Source: Candidatus Parcubacteria bacterium (lineage in GTDB: Bacteria; Patescibacteriota; Minisyncoccia; 2-02-FULL-40-12; GWA2-44-9). Taken from it: 7,801 bases of DNA. The stretch's first letter is position 1. Every line of letters begins with the position of its first letter. The DNA is taken from positions 3,439 to 11,239 of the forward strand of contig JAIFWG010000027.1 of the NCBI GenBank assembly GCA_019662005.1. Reading direction: 5' to 3'. The position numbers were made by a program, and so were the translations under genes. The notes below the pieces were generated by a model that saw only the letters and a program-made list of their open reading frames with translations, did no database searches and had not been told where the DNA came from. Positions 1-5,934 of this stretch are shown piece by piece.

Positions 1-1048
1 TTTCGCCAATTGCATTAAATAATAAATATAATACTGCCACAGTAGATGCCCACCAGATTAAAGGGTTTCCGATTAAATAAATTTTTTCTTCGTAACTGGC
101 GGGAGTGGATCCGACCCAGTAATAAATTGGCCGAATCATAAAAGGCCAGGTATACCACTTAGAACTATAAGGATGGCTGGCTGTAAGTCTTTGGTTGGCG
201 TGATACATTTCTGTATTAAGTTGAACAAATTTTTGTAAAATGTTTGGAGCTTTCAGCCCTGGTTGGTTTTGATAACCATTCCCGATTAAAGTGCTTTGGA
301 AGGCCGGATTCATAAATGCATCACCGGTGCCTGATTTGGTAAGTAAGGCAAAGTGAATAGCAAAAACAAAGAAGTATATGATGAAAGGAATAACCGCAAA
401 AGCAAGGATATCTTTTGAAAATCTTCGAGCAGACCAGTTTCTGAGCAGATAGATTAATTCGATAACGCCAGCTAATCCTAGGAAAGAGGCCCCCGTCCAT
501 TTAATTGAAACAGCCAATCCTCCGAATATTGCCATCCAAACCAGAGAAGAACGGTTGCCTTGGTTGCGAAATCTGAAATAGAAAAATAAAGAAGTGAAAC
601 CAAACAAAAGCAAGAACGGGTCTAGTAAAATATATCTAGACTGAGTCAAAAGAGCATTCTCAAGCGCTACGAACATGCCAGCGGTAAATGCTCCTGGAAT
701 AGCAAATCCCAACTCTAGCGCTAATAAGAATATAACCAGAGGCAAAATCGCGCCGGCTAATATAGGCAGGAATCTTAAAGATAGATATTTGTGATCAGGG
801 AAGGTTTGCCCTATTTGGGTGAAGCTGTATTCTGGCTCAAAGTTAAAAATTTTGCCAAATCCGGCAATCATCAACTTGCCAAGAGGCGGGTGAATGTCAA
901 AATAGTATTGATGGGTATAATAGGCCGAAGTAAACTTACCAAAGTGAACTTCATCAAACACTGTTTCATTTGGATGGCCAAAGAATAAAAAGTGAGCGGC
1001 AACTGACACGGCTAATATAATGAAGAAGGATAAGCGGCGATTAGTCAT
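1..1048 (-). CDS. GT39 protein O-mannosyltransferase (PMT family), C-terminus outside the window
   Basis: The reverse strand reads openly from an ATG at 1048 to the window edge, giving 349 codons without a stop. It is an integral membrane glycosyltransferase that would transfer mannose from a polyprenyl-phosphate donor to Ser/Thr of exported proteins on the outer face of the membrane. Visible are a first membrane segment (about residues 6-24), the acidic catalytic pair in FDEVHFGKF (31-39), DIHPPLGKL (51-59), a DP motif in LLDPFLLLF (141-149), several further hydrophobic segments between about 92 and 235, and HPYSSKWYTWPFMIRP (292-307), the hallmark that opens the PMT C-terminal four-helix domain. 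Known bacterial members are roughly 500 residues, so about a third is missing. An in-frame ATG at 1057 is an alternative start. It diverges from the thioredoxin reductase gene. Family assignment is firm; the acceptor proteins are unknown. Confidence 0.9.
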   Translation of the reverse strand, partial: MTNRRLSFFIILAVSVAAHFLFFGHPNETVFDEVHFGKFTSAYYTHQYYFDIHPPLGKLMIAGFGKIFNFEPEYSFTQIGQTFPDHKYLSLRFLPILAGAILPLVIFLLALELGFAIPGAFTAGMFVALENALLTQSRYILLDPFLLLFGFTSLFFYFRFRNQGNRSSLVWMAIFGGLAVSIKWTGASFLGLAGVIELIYLLRNWSARRFSKDILAFAVIPFIIYFFVFAIHFALLTKSGTGDAFMNPAFQSTLIGNGYQNQPGLKAPNILQKFVQLNTEMYHANQRLTASHPYSSKWYTWPFMIRPIYYWVGSTPASYEEKIYLIGNPLIWWASTVAVLYLLFNAIGE

Positions 1049-1050
1049 AG

Positions 1051-1066
1051 ATATCATGTATGATAT
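1051..1066. repeat. Near-perfect 16-bp inverted repeat between divergent genes
   Basis: ATATCAT (1051-1057) and ATGATAT (1060-1066) are exact inverted copies around a GT centre. The repeat overlaps the putative -10 of the rightward operon and the upstream alternative start of the leftward glycosyltransferase. It could be an operator for a dimeric regulator, or simply two AT-rich back-to-back -10 elements. The sequence shows the symmetry; any function is inference. Confidence 0.4.
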
Positions 1067-1069
1067 ACT
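1061..1069 (+). promoter_or_regulatory. Putative extended -10 promoter for the thioredoxin reductase operon
   Basis: TG-A-TATACT (1061-1069) matches the extended -10 consensus TGnTATAAT with one mismatch. It would start transcription near 1076, about 18 bases before the ATG at 1094. The expected -35 position (about 1041-1046, TTAGTC) is poor, as extended -10 promoters tolerate. No Shine-Dalgarno precedes the ATG, so the leader would be short and AT-rich. Confidence 0.4.
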
Positions 1070-1093
1070 AAAAAAACATTTGAATCTAGAATT

Positions 1094-2065
1094 ATGGAAA
1101 ATTACGACTTAATTATTATTGGCGGTTCAGCTGCTGCAACTTCAGCGGGTGTTTATGCTGCGCGTCGCGGTCTTAACTTTAAAATTATTACAAAAGAATT
1201 TGGAGGCGAAGTAGCAACTTCTGGCGAGATTGAAAATTGGCCGGGGATTTATCATACGGATGGGTTATCGCTCGCACAACAGTTTAAGGATCATTTACAT
1301 AAAAACAATGTAACTCCTGAAGAAGGGGTTTGGGTATCTTCGGTTACTCGTCAAGAAGATGGCATGTTTTGTATTTCAGTAAATCAAGATGGAGAAACCA
1401 TGGCGATGGATAAAGTTAAGGAAGATTCGCCAGTTCATAAGTGTGATTACGTCTCAAAGTCTGTAATTATTGCAACTGGAGTTCATCCACGTTTGCTTAA
1501 AGTTCCAGGCGAGCAGGAATACCGCAACAAGGGAGTCACCTATTGTACAACTTGTGATGGTCCTTTGTTTCAAGACAAAATCACAACGGTTATTGGAGGA
1601 GGGAATTCTGCATTAGAAGCGGCATTAATGTTAGCTGACATTGCTTCTAAGGTATACATTATAAATAAGAATCCACAGTTTAAGGGTGAAAAAGTTTTGA
1701 TAGATAATGTACAATCAAAAAAGAATGTAGAAATTTTATATTCAGCCAAGACTTCTGAGATTGTTGGAGAAGATTTTGTGACAGGCGTTCGCTATATAGA
1801 TAAAGACGGGCAAATGCAGGATTTAAAAACCGAAGGGGTGTTTATCCATATAGGAATGGTGCCTAATTCCAGCTTAGTTCCAGACGATGTTGCAAAGAAT
1901 GATTTTGGAGAAATAAAAGTTGACGCTAATTGTGCTACAAATATGCCAGGGTTATTCGCCGCGGGCGATGTTACTAATGTTCCATTTAAACAAATTGTAA
2001 TTGCTGCTGGTCAGGGCTGCATCGCTGCCTTGTCTGCGGTTCAATACTTAAATCGAAAAATATAG
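1094..2065 (+). CDS. trxB: Thioredoxin reductase-like flavoprotein (AhpF-type core)
   Basis: This 323-aa FAD/NAD(P)H disulfide reductase would pass electrons to thioredoxin or a similar redoxin in the cytoplasm. The N-terminal FAD-binding loop is IIGGSAAATS (8-17), a variant of the usual GGGPAG. The redox-active disulfide is C151-T-T-C154, followed by DGP. The nucleotide-binding loop is VIGGGNSALEAA (166-177), and the C-terminal FAD motif is GLFAAGDVTN (286-295). Where NADPH-specific enzymes have HRRxxFRA, this protein reads NKNPQFKG (191-198). That, and stretches such as VPGEQEYRNKGVTYC and GVFIHIGMVPN, resemble the reductase part of AhpF without its thioredoxin-like N-terminal domains. Length is normal for a low-molecular-weight thioredoxin reductase. 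It is first in the operon, and the next gene's ATG directly follows its TAG. Family assignment is certain; cofactor and partner are open. Confidence 0.95.
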   Translation: MENYDLIIIGGSAAATSAGVYAARRGLNFKIITKEFGGEVATSGEIENWPGIYHTDGLSLAQQFKDHLHKNNVTPEEGVWVSSVTRQEDGMFCISVNQDGETMAMDKVKEDSPVHKCDYVSKSVIIATGVHPRLLKVPGEQEYRNKGVTYCTTCDGPLFQDKITTVIGGGNSALEAALMLADIASKVYIINKNPQFKGEKVLIDNVQSKKNVEILYSAKTSEIVGEDFVTGVRYIDKDGQMQDLKTEGVFIHIGMVPNSSLVPDDVAKNDFGEIKVDANCATNMPGLFAAGDVTNVPFKQIVIAAGQGCIAALSAVQYLNRKI

Positions 2066-2509
2066 ATGATTTATCTAGGCGCCGACCACAAAGGATTCGA
2101 ACTAAAGGAAAAGCTTAAAGATTTTTTTGATGAGCTGGGGTTTGATTATGAGGATATGGGCGCATTTGAGAAAACTCCCGGGGATGACTTTCCAGAGTTT
2201 GCCAGAAAAGTTGCTGAACATGTTGTTGGTCCAGATGACCGAGGTATCGTAATTTGTGGCTCCGGAGTAGGAGTGGACGAAGTTGCTAATAAAGTTCCAG
2301 GCATAAGGTGCGGCCTGGCTATAAACAGAGATCAGATCAAAGCCGCTCGGCACGACGATGACATTAATGTGCTTGCTCTTGCAGCTGACTACACTAGCGA
2401 AGATGATGCTAAAGAAATCGTAAAGATTTTTCTTGATACGGAATTTGGTGACGAAGATCGATATAAGCGGAGAATAAATCAAATTGAAGAAGTAGACGAA
2501 GATTTTTAA
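2066..2509 (+). CDS. rpiB: Ribose-5-phosphate isomerase B (RpiB/LacAB family)
   Basis: This 147-aa enzyme would interconvert ribose 5-phosphate and ribulose 5-phosphate in the non-oxidative pentose phosphate pathway. Family motifs are clear: GADHKGFELK with Asp7-His8 at the N-terminus, IVICGSGVGVDEVANKVPGIR (61-81) containing the catalytic-type Cys64, ARHDDDINVLAL (94-105) containing His96, and the Arg-rich phosphate-binding tail YKRRINQIEE (133-142). Compared with E. coli RpiB, the Thr after Cys-Gly is Ser66 and the HND triplet is HDD; both are conservative. An acidic tail EEVDEDF ends the protein. It starts on the base after the stop of the thioredoxin reductase gene, and its TAA overlaps the next ATG by one base, so the genes are probably translationally coupled. 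A LacA/LacB-type sugar isomerase is the alternative, less likely beside an Rpe gene. Confidence 0.94.
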   Translation: MIYLGADHKGFELKEKLKDFFDELGFDYEDMGAFEKTPGDDFPEFARKVAEHVVGPDDRGIVICGSGVGVDEVANKVPGIRCGLAINRDQIKAARHDDDINVLALAADYTSEDDAKEIVKIFLDTEFGDEDRYKRRINQIEEVDEDF

Positions 2510-4146
2510 TGCCAAGCTCAACGTTTAATGAACTCAAAGACTTAATCAGCGGCGATGTAACCATCGCCGCTGATGACATTTCGCGCCATAGTCGCGATGC
2601 GAGCATCTTTCAGGTACAACCAGAAGTCATTGTTTATCCAAAAGATCAAGAAGACATTAAAAAAGTTGTATCTTGGGTCAGCCAGCACAAATCTGAACAA
2701 TCTAATTTATCAATCACCGCCCGTGCTGCTGGCACAGATATGTCTGGTGGGCCCCTCAATGAATCCATAATCCTTGATGTCACAAAATATCTTAACCATG
2801 TTATTGAAGTGGGAGACTACTACGCAGTGACGGAACCAGGCGCGTATTATCGCAATTTTGAAAAAGAAACCTTAAAGAAGGGTTTTTTGTTGCCTTCGTA
2901 TCCTGCTTCAAAAGATATTTGTGCCATGGGCGGCATAGTGGCCAACAATTCTGGTGGGGAAAAATCTTTATCATATGGCAAAACCGAAAAATATGTAAAA
3001 GAATTAAATGTAGTCTTGTCTGATGGCAATGAGTACAATTTAAAATCCTTAAATACACAAGAATTGGAGCAAAAAAAATCCCAGGATAACTTTGAAGGCA
3101 AGTTGTACAAAGATATGCACCAGCTTCTGGAATCAAATTATGATTTGATTCAAATGGCAAAACCAGATGTTTCAAAAAACTCTGCTGGCTATGCGCTTTG
3201 GAACGTTTGGGATCGCCAAAAGTTTGACCTCACAAAATTATTTGTCGGCTCGCAGGGCACATTGGGTTTAATGACCAAAATAAAACTGGATCTAATCAAG
3301 CCTAAACAATATTCAAAGTTGTTGGTTATATTTTTAAAAGACCTCGGACCTTTGGGGGATATGGTAAATGCAGTAGTAAAATATAAACCAGAAAGTTTTG
3401 AATCGTATGATGACCAGACTCTTAAACTTGCTGTTAAGTTTTTGCCAGATTTTATAAAGAAGCTTGGTCCGCTTTCGTTATTTAGATTTTTACCCGAAGT
3501 GGGGATGGTTTTAAGCGGCGGACTTCCAAAATTAGTACTGATAGCGGAGTTTACTAGTGATAACGAGAAAGAGGTGGATGAAATTTTAGCTAAAGTTCAG
3601 GCCGAAGTTACTACTCGCTTCCATGTTTCTACTCGTATTACTCACACCAAAGCCGACTCTGAAAAATATTGGGCTATTCGCCGAGAGAGTTTTAATTTAT
3701 TACGCAAACATGTAGGCGCAAAGCACACCGCCCCCTTTATAGATGATGTAATTGTGCATGTGGCACAATTGCCAATGTTCTTGCCCAAGCTTAACGAACT
3801 GGTAAGCCAATACAAAGGACTAAGCTATACCATTGCAGGCCATGCCGGAGATGCTAATTTTCATATTATTCCATTGATGGACTTTCATAGCGAAGAAAAC
3901 CGCAGAGCAATCCCGGAATTATCGGAAAAAGTTTATGATTTGGTTGTAAGACTAAAAGGCTCTATTACTGCCGAGCACAACGATGGGTTGATTCGAACAC
4001 CCTATCTTGAAAAAATGTATGGCCGCAAGATCATAGAATTATTCGAACAAACCAAACAGATATTTGACCCGCAAAATATTTTTAATCCTGGCAAAAAAGT
4101 TCATGGCAGTATGCAATTTGCTTTAAGCCATATTATAAAAGAATGA
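2509..4146 (+). CDS. FAD-linked D-2-hydroxyacid dehydrogenase (GlcD/D-lactate dehydrogenase family)
   Basis: This 545-aa flavoprotein of the vanillyl-alcohol-oxidase superfamily would oxidise a D-2-hydroxyacid (D-lactate, glycolate or D-2-hydroxyglutarate type) to the 2-oxoacid. The FAD-binding half (about 35-262) carries ARAAGTDMSGG (71-81), GGIVANNSGGEKSLSYGKTE (141-160) and VGSQGTLGLMTKI (246-258). The C-terminal oxidase half carries GHAGDANFHI (444-453), with its two active-site His, and EHNDGLIRTPYL (489-500), then FDPQNIFNPGKK (519-530). EHND replaces the usual EHGDG/EHGIG, a Gly-to-Asn change. There is no C-terminal Cys-rich Fe-S domain as in YdiJ-like fusions and no membrane helix, so the electron acceptor is unclear. 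The start overlaps the rpiB stop (TAATG) and the end overlaps rpe (ATGA). A 13-bp hairpin lies 37 bases into the gene. Exact substrate cannot be read from sequence. Confidence 0.9.
   Translation: MPSSTFNELKDLISGDVTIAADDISRHSRDASIFQVQPEVIVYPKDQEDIKKVVSWVSQHKSEQSNLSITARAAGTDMSGGPLNESIILDVTKYLNHVIEVGDYYAVTEPGAYYRNFEKETLKKGFLLPSYPASKDICAMGGIVANNSGGEKSLSYGKTEKYVKELNVVLSDGNEYNLKSLNTQELEQKKSQDNFEGKLYKDMHQLLESNYDLIQMAKPDVSKNSAGYALWNVWDRQKFDLTKLFVGSQGTLGLMTKIKLDLIKPKQYSKLLVIFLKDLGPLGDMVNAVVKYKPESFESYDDQTLKLAVKFLPDFIKKLGPLSLFRFLPEVGMVLSGGLPKLVLIAEFTSDNEKEVDEILAKVQAEVTTRFHVSTRITHTKADSEKYWAIRRESFNLLRKHVGAKHTAPFIDDVIVHVAQLPMFLPKLNELVSQYKGLSYTIAGHAGDANFHIIPLMDFHSEENRRAIPELSEKVYDLVVRLKGSITAEHNDGLIRTPYLEKMYGRKIIELFEQTKQIFDPQNIFNPGKKVHGSMQFALSHIIKE
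2545..2574. repeat. Perfect 13-bp inverted repeat (strong hairpin) inside the 5' end of the FAD dehydrogenase gene
   Basis: ATCAGCGGCGATG (2545-2557) and CATCGCCGCTGAT (2562-2574) are perfect inverted copies separated by the 4-base loop TAAC. The helix would be GC-rich and very stable in mRNA. It begins 37 bases after the ATG and encodes residues about 13-22 (ISGDVTIAAD). It is not followed by a T-run, so it is not an intrinsic terminator. Confidence 0.8.
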
Positions 4147-4775
4147 TTGAGATCGTGCCGTCTATTTTAGTGAAGACGAAAGATGAATTTGAGCAGATGA
4201 TTCGAAGACTAGAACCGGTAACTAACCGAGTGCATTTAGATATTATTGACGGTGGATTTGTCCCAGACAAAACCATTCTTGGTTACGAAGAATTAAAAAC
4301 GATTTCTACGCCGCTGCTCTTTGATGTGCATTTGATGGTTACTCAACCCGGACTTTACGTGCCTCAATGGCTAGATTTAAATAGTGATAGAATTTTTATT
4401 CACGCTGAATCCGAAGGTGATCTTGGAGACTTGCTGGCCGAGATCAAAGCTGGAGGCAAAAAGGCTGGGCTAGTAATTAATCCAGACACCGAAGTGGGTT
4501 TCGTCCTTGAATATGTGCCGATGATTGATTATATTCAATTCATGACTGTGCACCCCGGATCTTATGGGCGCACGTTTTTAGATGAGGCGTTAAACAAGAT
4601 TGATTCATTTCATTCAGATTATCCAGAAATCCCAATTATTGCCGATGGTGGTATCAATCCCCAAACTGCCGGCCGGGCGGTTGCGGCCGGAGCATCCATT
4701 CTTGTTTCAGGAAGTTACATTCAAAATAGTTCAGATCCTGCAAAAGCAATAAGCGAATTAAAAAATGGACTCTAA
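4143..4775 (+). CDS. rpe: Ribulose-phosphate 3-epimerase
   Basis: This 210-aa TIM-barrel enzyme would interconvert ribulose 5-phosphate and xylulose 5-phosphate. Expected metal and catalytic residues are visible: PSIL (6-9), VHLDIIDGGFVPD (30-42) with His31 and Asp33, FDVHLMV (60-66) with His63, and IIADGGIN (165-172) with Asp168, followed by the phosphate-binding VSGSYI (188-193). The usual VNPGFGGQ loop is VHPGSYGRTF (136-145), a clear departure from textbook Rpe. Length is slightly below the common 215-230. It overlaps the preceding stop by ATGA and the following kinase gene by 11 bases. With RpiB two genes upstream it gives two of the three non-oxidative pentose phosphate activities; transketolase is not in the window. 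A related epimerase such as allulose-6-phosphate 3-epimerase is possible because of the loop difference. Confidence 0.92.
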   Translation: MIEIVPSILVKTKDEFEQMIRRLEPVTNRVHLDIIDGGFVPDKTILGYEELKTISTPLLFDVHLMVTQPGLYVPQWLDLNSDRIFIHAESEGDLGDLLAEIKAGGKKAGLVINPDTEVGFVLEYVPMIDYIQFMTVHPGSYGRTFLDEALNKIDSFHSDYPEIPIIADGGINPQTAGRAVAAGASILVSGSYIQNSSDPAKAISELKNGL

Positions 4776-5748
4776 ATACAATGTGGTTACAATCGGATCA
4801 GCTACGCGCGATGTACTGCTTAATGCAGCAGAATTTAAAATAATAAAAACCTCCGAAGTTGCCACTGGAGAAGCGCTCTGCTTGCCGGTTGGCTCGAAAC
4901 TTGAGGTCAAAAAGATTGTCCTTACCTCTGGAGGAGGAGGCACCAATGCTGCTGTTACGTTTGCGCGCCAGAATTTAAAGACTGCTTGTGTGGGAGTGGT
5001 GGGTAATGATGCTAATGGAAAAGCTATCCTTGCTGAACTAGAACAAGAAGGCGTAGATGTGTCGTTATTCCAATCTCATAGTGATAACATGACAGCTTAT
5101 TCAGTGGTTTTGGTTCAAGATAGCGGCGAGAGAACTATCTTGTCATATAAAGGAGAGGGCCAGCACTTTGCAGCAGCTCAAGTTCCGTTTGATAGTCTTC
5201 AATCTGATTGGGTATACCTAAATAGCTTGGGCGGCCATTACGATTTGCTTGAAAACGCTGTAGCTTGGGCAGCTAAAAACAATGTAAAAATTGCTACTAA
5301 TCCCGGAACAAAAGAACTTGAACACGGATTAGAAAAATTAAAACCACTATTGAGCGCGGTTGCGATTGTAACTATGAACCAGGAGGAAGCAGCTGGATTG
5401 CTGGGCAAAGATTTTAATGATTTGGAAAGTATATTTGCTGAAATGGATAAAATAGTGCCAGGAATTTTTGTGATGACGCGCGGTCATGACGGGGTAATGG
5501 TTTCGGATGGTAAAAATCGGTACTCTGCCGGAGTGCCTGACTCTCCGATAGTTGAGCGAACTGGATCGGGAGATGCTTTTGCTTCTGGATTTGTTGCAGA
5601 ATATATAAGATCAGGCGATATTATCAAAGCGATACAGTTTGGGACAGCTAATGCGTCATCAGTTGTTACTCAATATGGAGGCAAGGCTGGTATTTTAAAG
5701 AAAGACGATTGGGGCCCGTGGCCATTGATAGAAGTTTCTAAACAATAA
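4765..5748 (+). CDS. PfkB-family sugar/nucleoside kinase
   Basis: This 327-aa ribokinase-like enzyme would transfer phosphate from ATP to a sugar or nucleoside hydroxyl. The substrate-binding N-terminus reads TIGSATRDVLL (9-19). PfkB signature 1 is LTSGGGGTNAAVTFARQNL (53-71) and continues to VGVVGNDANGKAIL (76-89). NPGTKEL (179-185) and MNQEEAAGLLG (204-214) are typical mid-domain motifs. Signature 2 is VERTGSGDAFASGF (263-276), with catalytic Asp270 and the GSGD anion hole; the usual leading DTT/DTTG is ERTG. FGTANASSVVTQYGGKAGIL (292-311) completes the ATP site. It is the last gene of the operon and overlaps rpe by 11 bases. Ribose, fructose, a phosphosugar or a nucleoside are all possible substrates; the pentose phosphate neighbours favour a pentose or nucleoside. 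The fold and kinase class are certain, the substrate is not. Confidence 0.92.
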   Translation: MDSKYNVVTIGSATRDVLLNAAEFKIIKTSEVATGEALCLPVGSKLEVKKIVLTSGGGGTNAAVTFARQNLKTACVGVVGNDANGKAILAELEQEGVDVSLFQSHSDNMTAYSVVLVQDSGERTILSYKGEGQHFAAAQVPFDSLQSDWVYLNSLGGHYDLLENAVAWAAKNNVKIATNPGTKELEHGLEKLKPLLSAVAIVTMNQEEAAGLLGKDFNDLESIFAEMDKIVPGIFVMTRGHDGVMVSDGKNRYSAGVPDSPIVERTGSGDAFASGFVAEYIRSGDIIKAIQFGTANASSVVTQYGGKAGILKKDDWGPWPLIEVSKQ

Positions 5749-5767
5749 AAAAACACCAGAAGGTGTT
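5747..5767 (-). terminator. Intrinsic terminator of the minus-strand small RNA
   Basis: On the minus strand AACACC (5767-5762), loop TTCT, GGTGTT (5757-5752) form a 6-bp stem whose end runs into seven consecutive T (5753-5747). On the plus strand the hairpin is followed by AGGGTG, so it does not work as an intrinsic terminator for the pfkB-like gene. The T-run overlaps the TAA stop of that convergent gene. Confidence 0.8.
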
Positions 5768-5771
5768 AGGG

Positions 5772-5800
5772 TGCGGACGGGGCTTCAGGCCCCGCCCGCA
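5772..5800 (-). repeat. 12-bp GC-rich hairpin within the small RNA
   Basis: On the minus strand UGCGGGCGGGGC (5800-5789) pairs with GCCCCGUCCGCA (5783-5772) across the loop CUGAA (5788-5784). Eleven pairs are Watson-Crick and one is G-U. On the plus strand the same position is an A-C mismatch. It sits just before the terminator and probably forms the 3' domain of the RNA. Confidence 0.8.
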
Positions 5801-5883
5801 ATGAAGGTTGTCGATGCGTACCGGTTACAGGCTCTCCAGGCCTGCCCTGGCGAACATCCGCATCTCCAGGAGTCGCCGAACGG

Positions 5884-5934
5884 TCACGGTGCCCAGATGA
5901 GTCGAAAGAACGGGTTGGGGGTCACTTTCTTCAT
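5884..5934 (-). CDS. Possible 16-aa peptide inside the small RNA
   Basis: The frame ATG to TGA encodes MKKVTPNPFFRLIWAP. It is preceded by GGGAGGA (5948-5942), an excellent Shine-Dalgarno at 7-base spacing, which is notable because most genes in this window have none. The peptide is basic at the start and hydrophobic near its end. The Shine-Dalgarno could be sequestered by pairing CCUUC (5960-5956) with GGAGG (5947-5943). It might make the RNA dual-function or a leader, or be chance in a purine-rich helix. I do not recognise the peptide. Confidence 0.3.
   Translation of the reverse strand: MKKVTPNPFFRLIWAP

Noticed and set aside
791..988. Plus-strand 65-codon frame
   Set aside because: It is antisense to the O-mannosyltransferase, whose frame carries clear conserved motifs.
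2545..2574. The 13-bp hairpin as an intrinsic terminator after rpiB
   Set aside because: It lies within the next coding sequence and lacks a following T-run on either strand.
2102..3175. Several minus-strand open frames of 65-139 codons
   Set aside because: They are shadows of the rpiB and FAD dehydrogenase genes, with no domains or start signals of their own.
5752..5800. Hairpins after the kinase gene as a plus-strand terminator
   Set aside because: On the plus strand neither hairpin is followed by T residues; the T-run is on the minus strand only.
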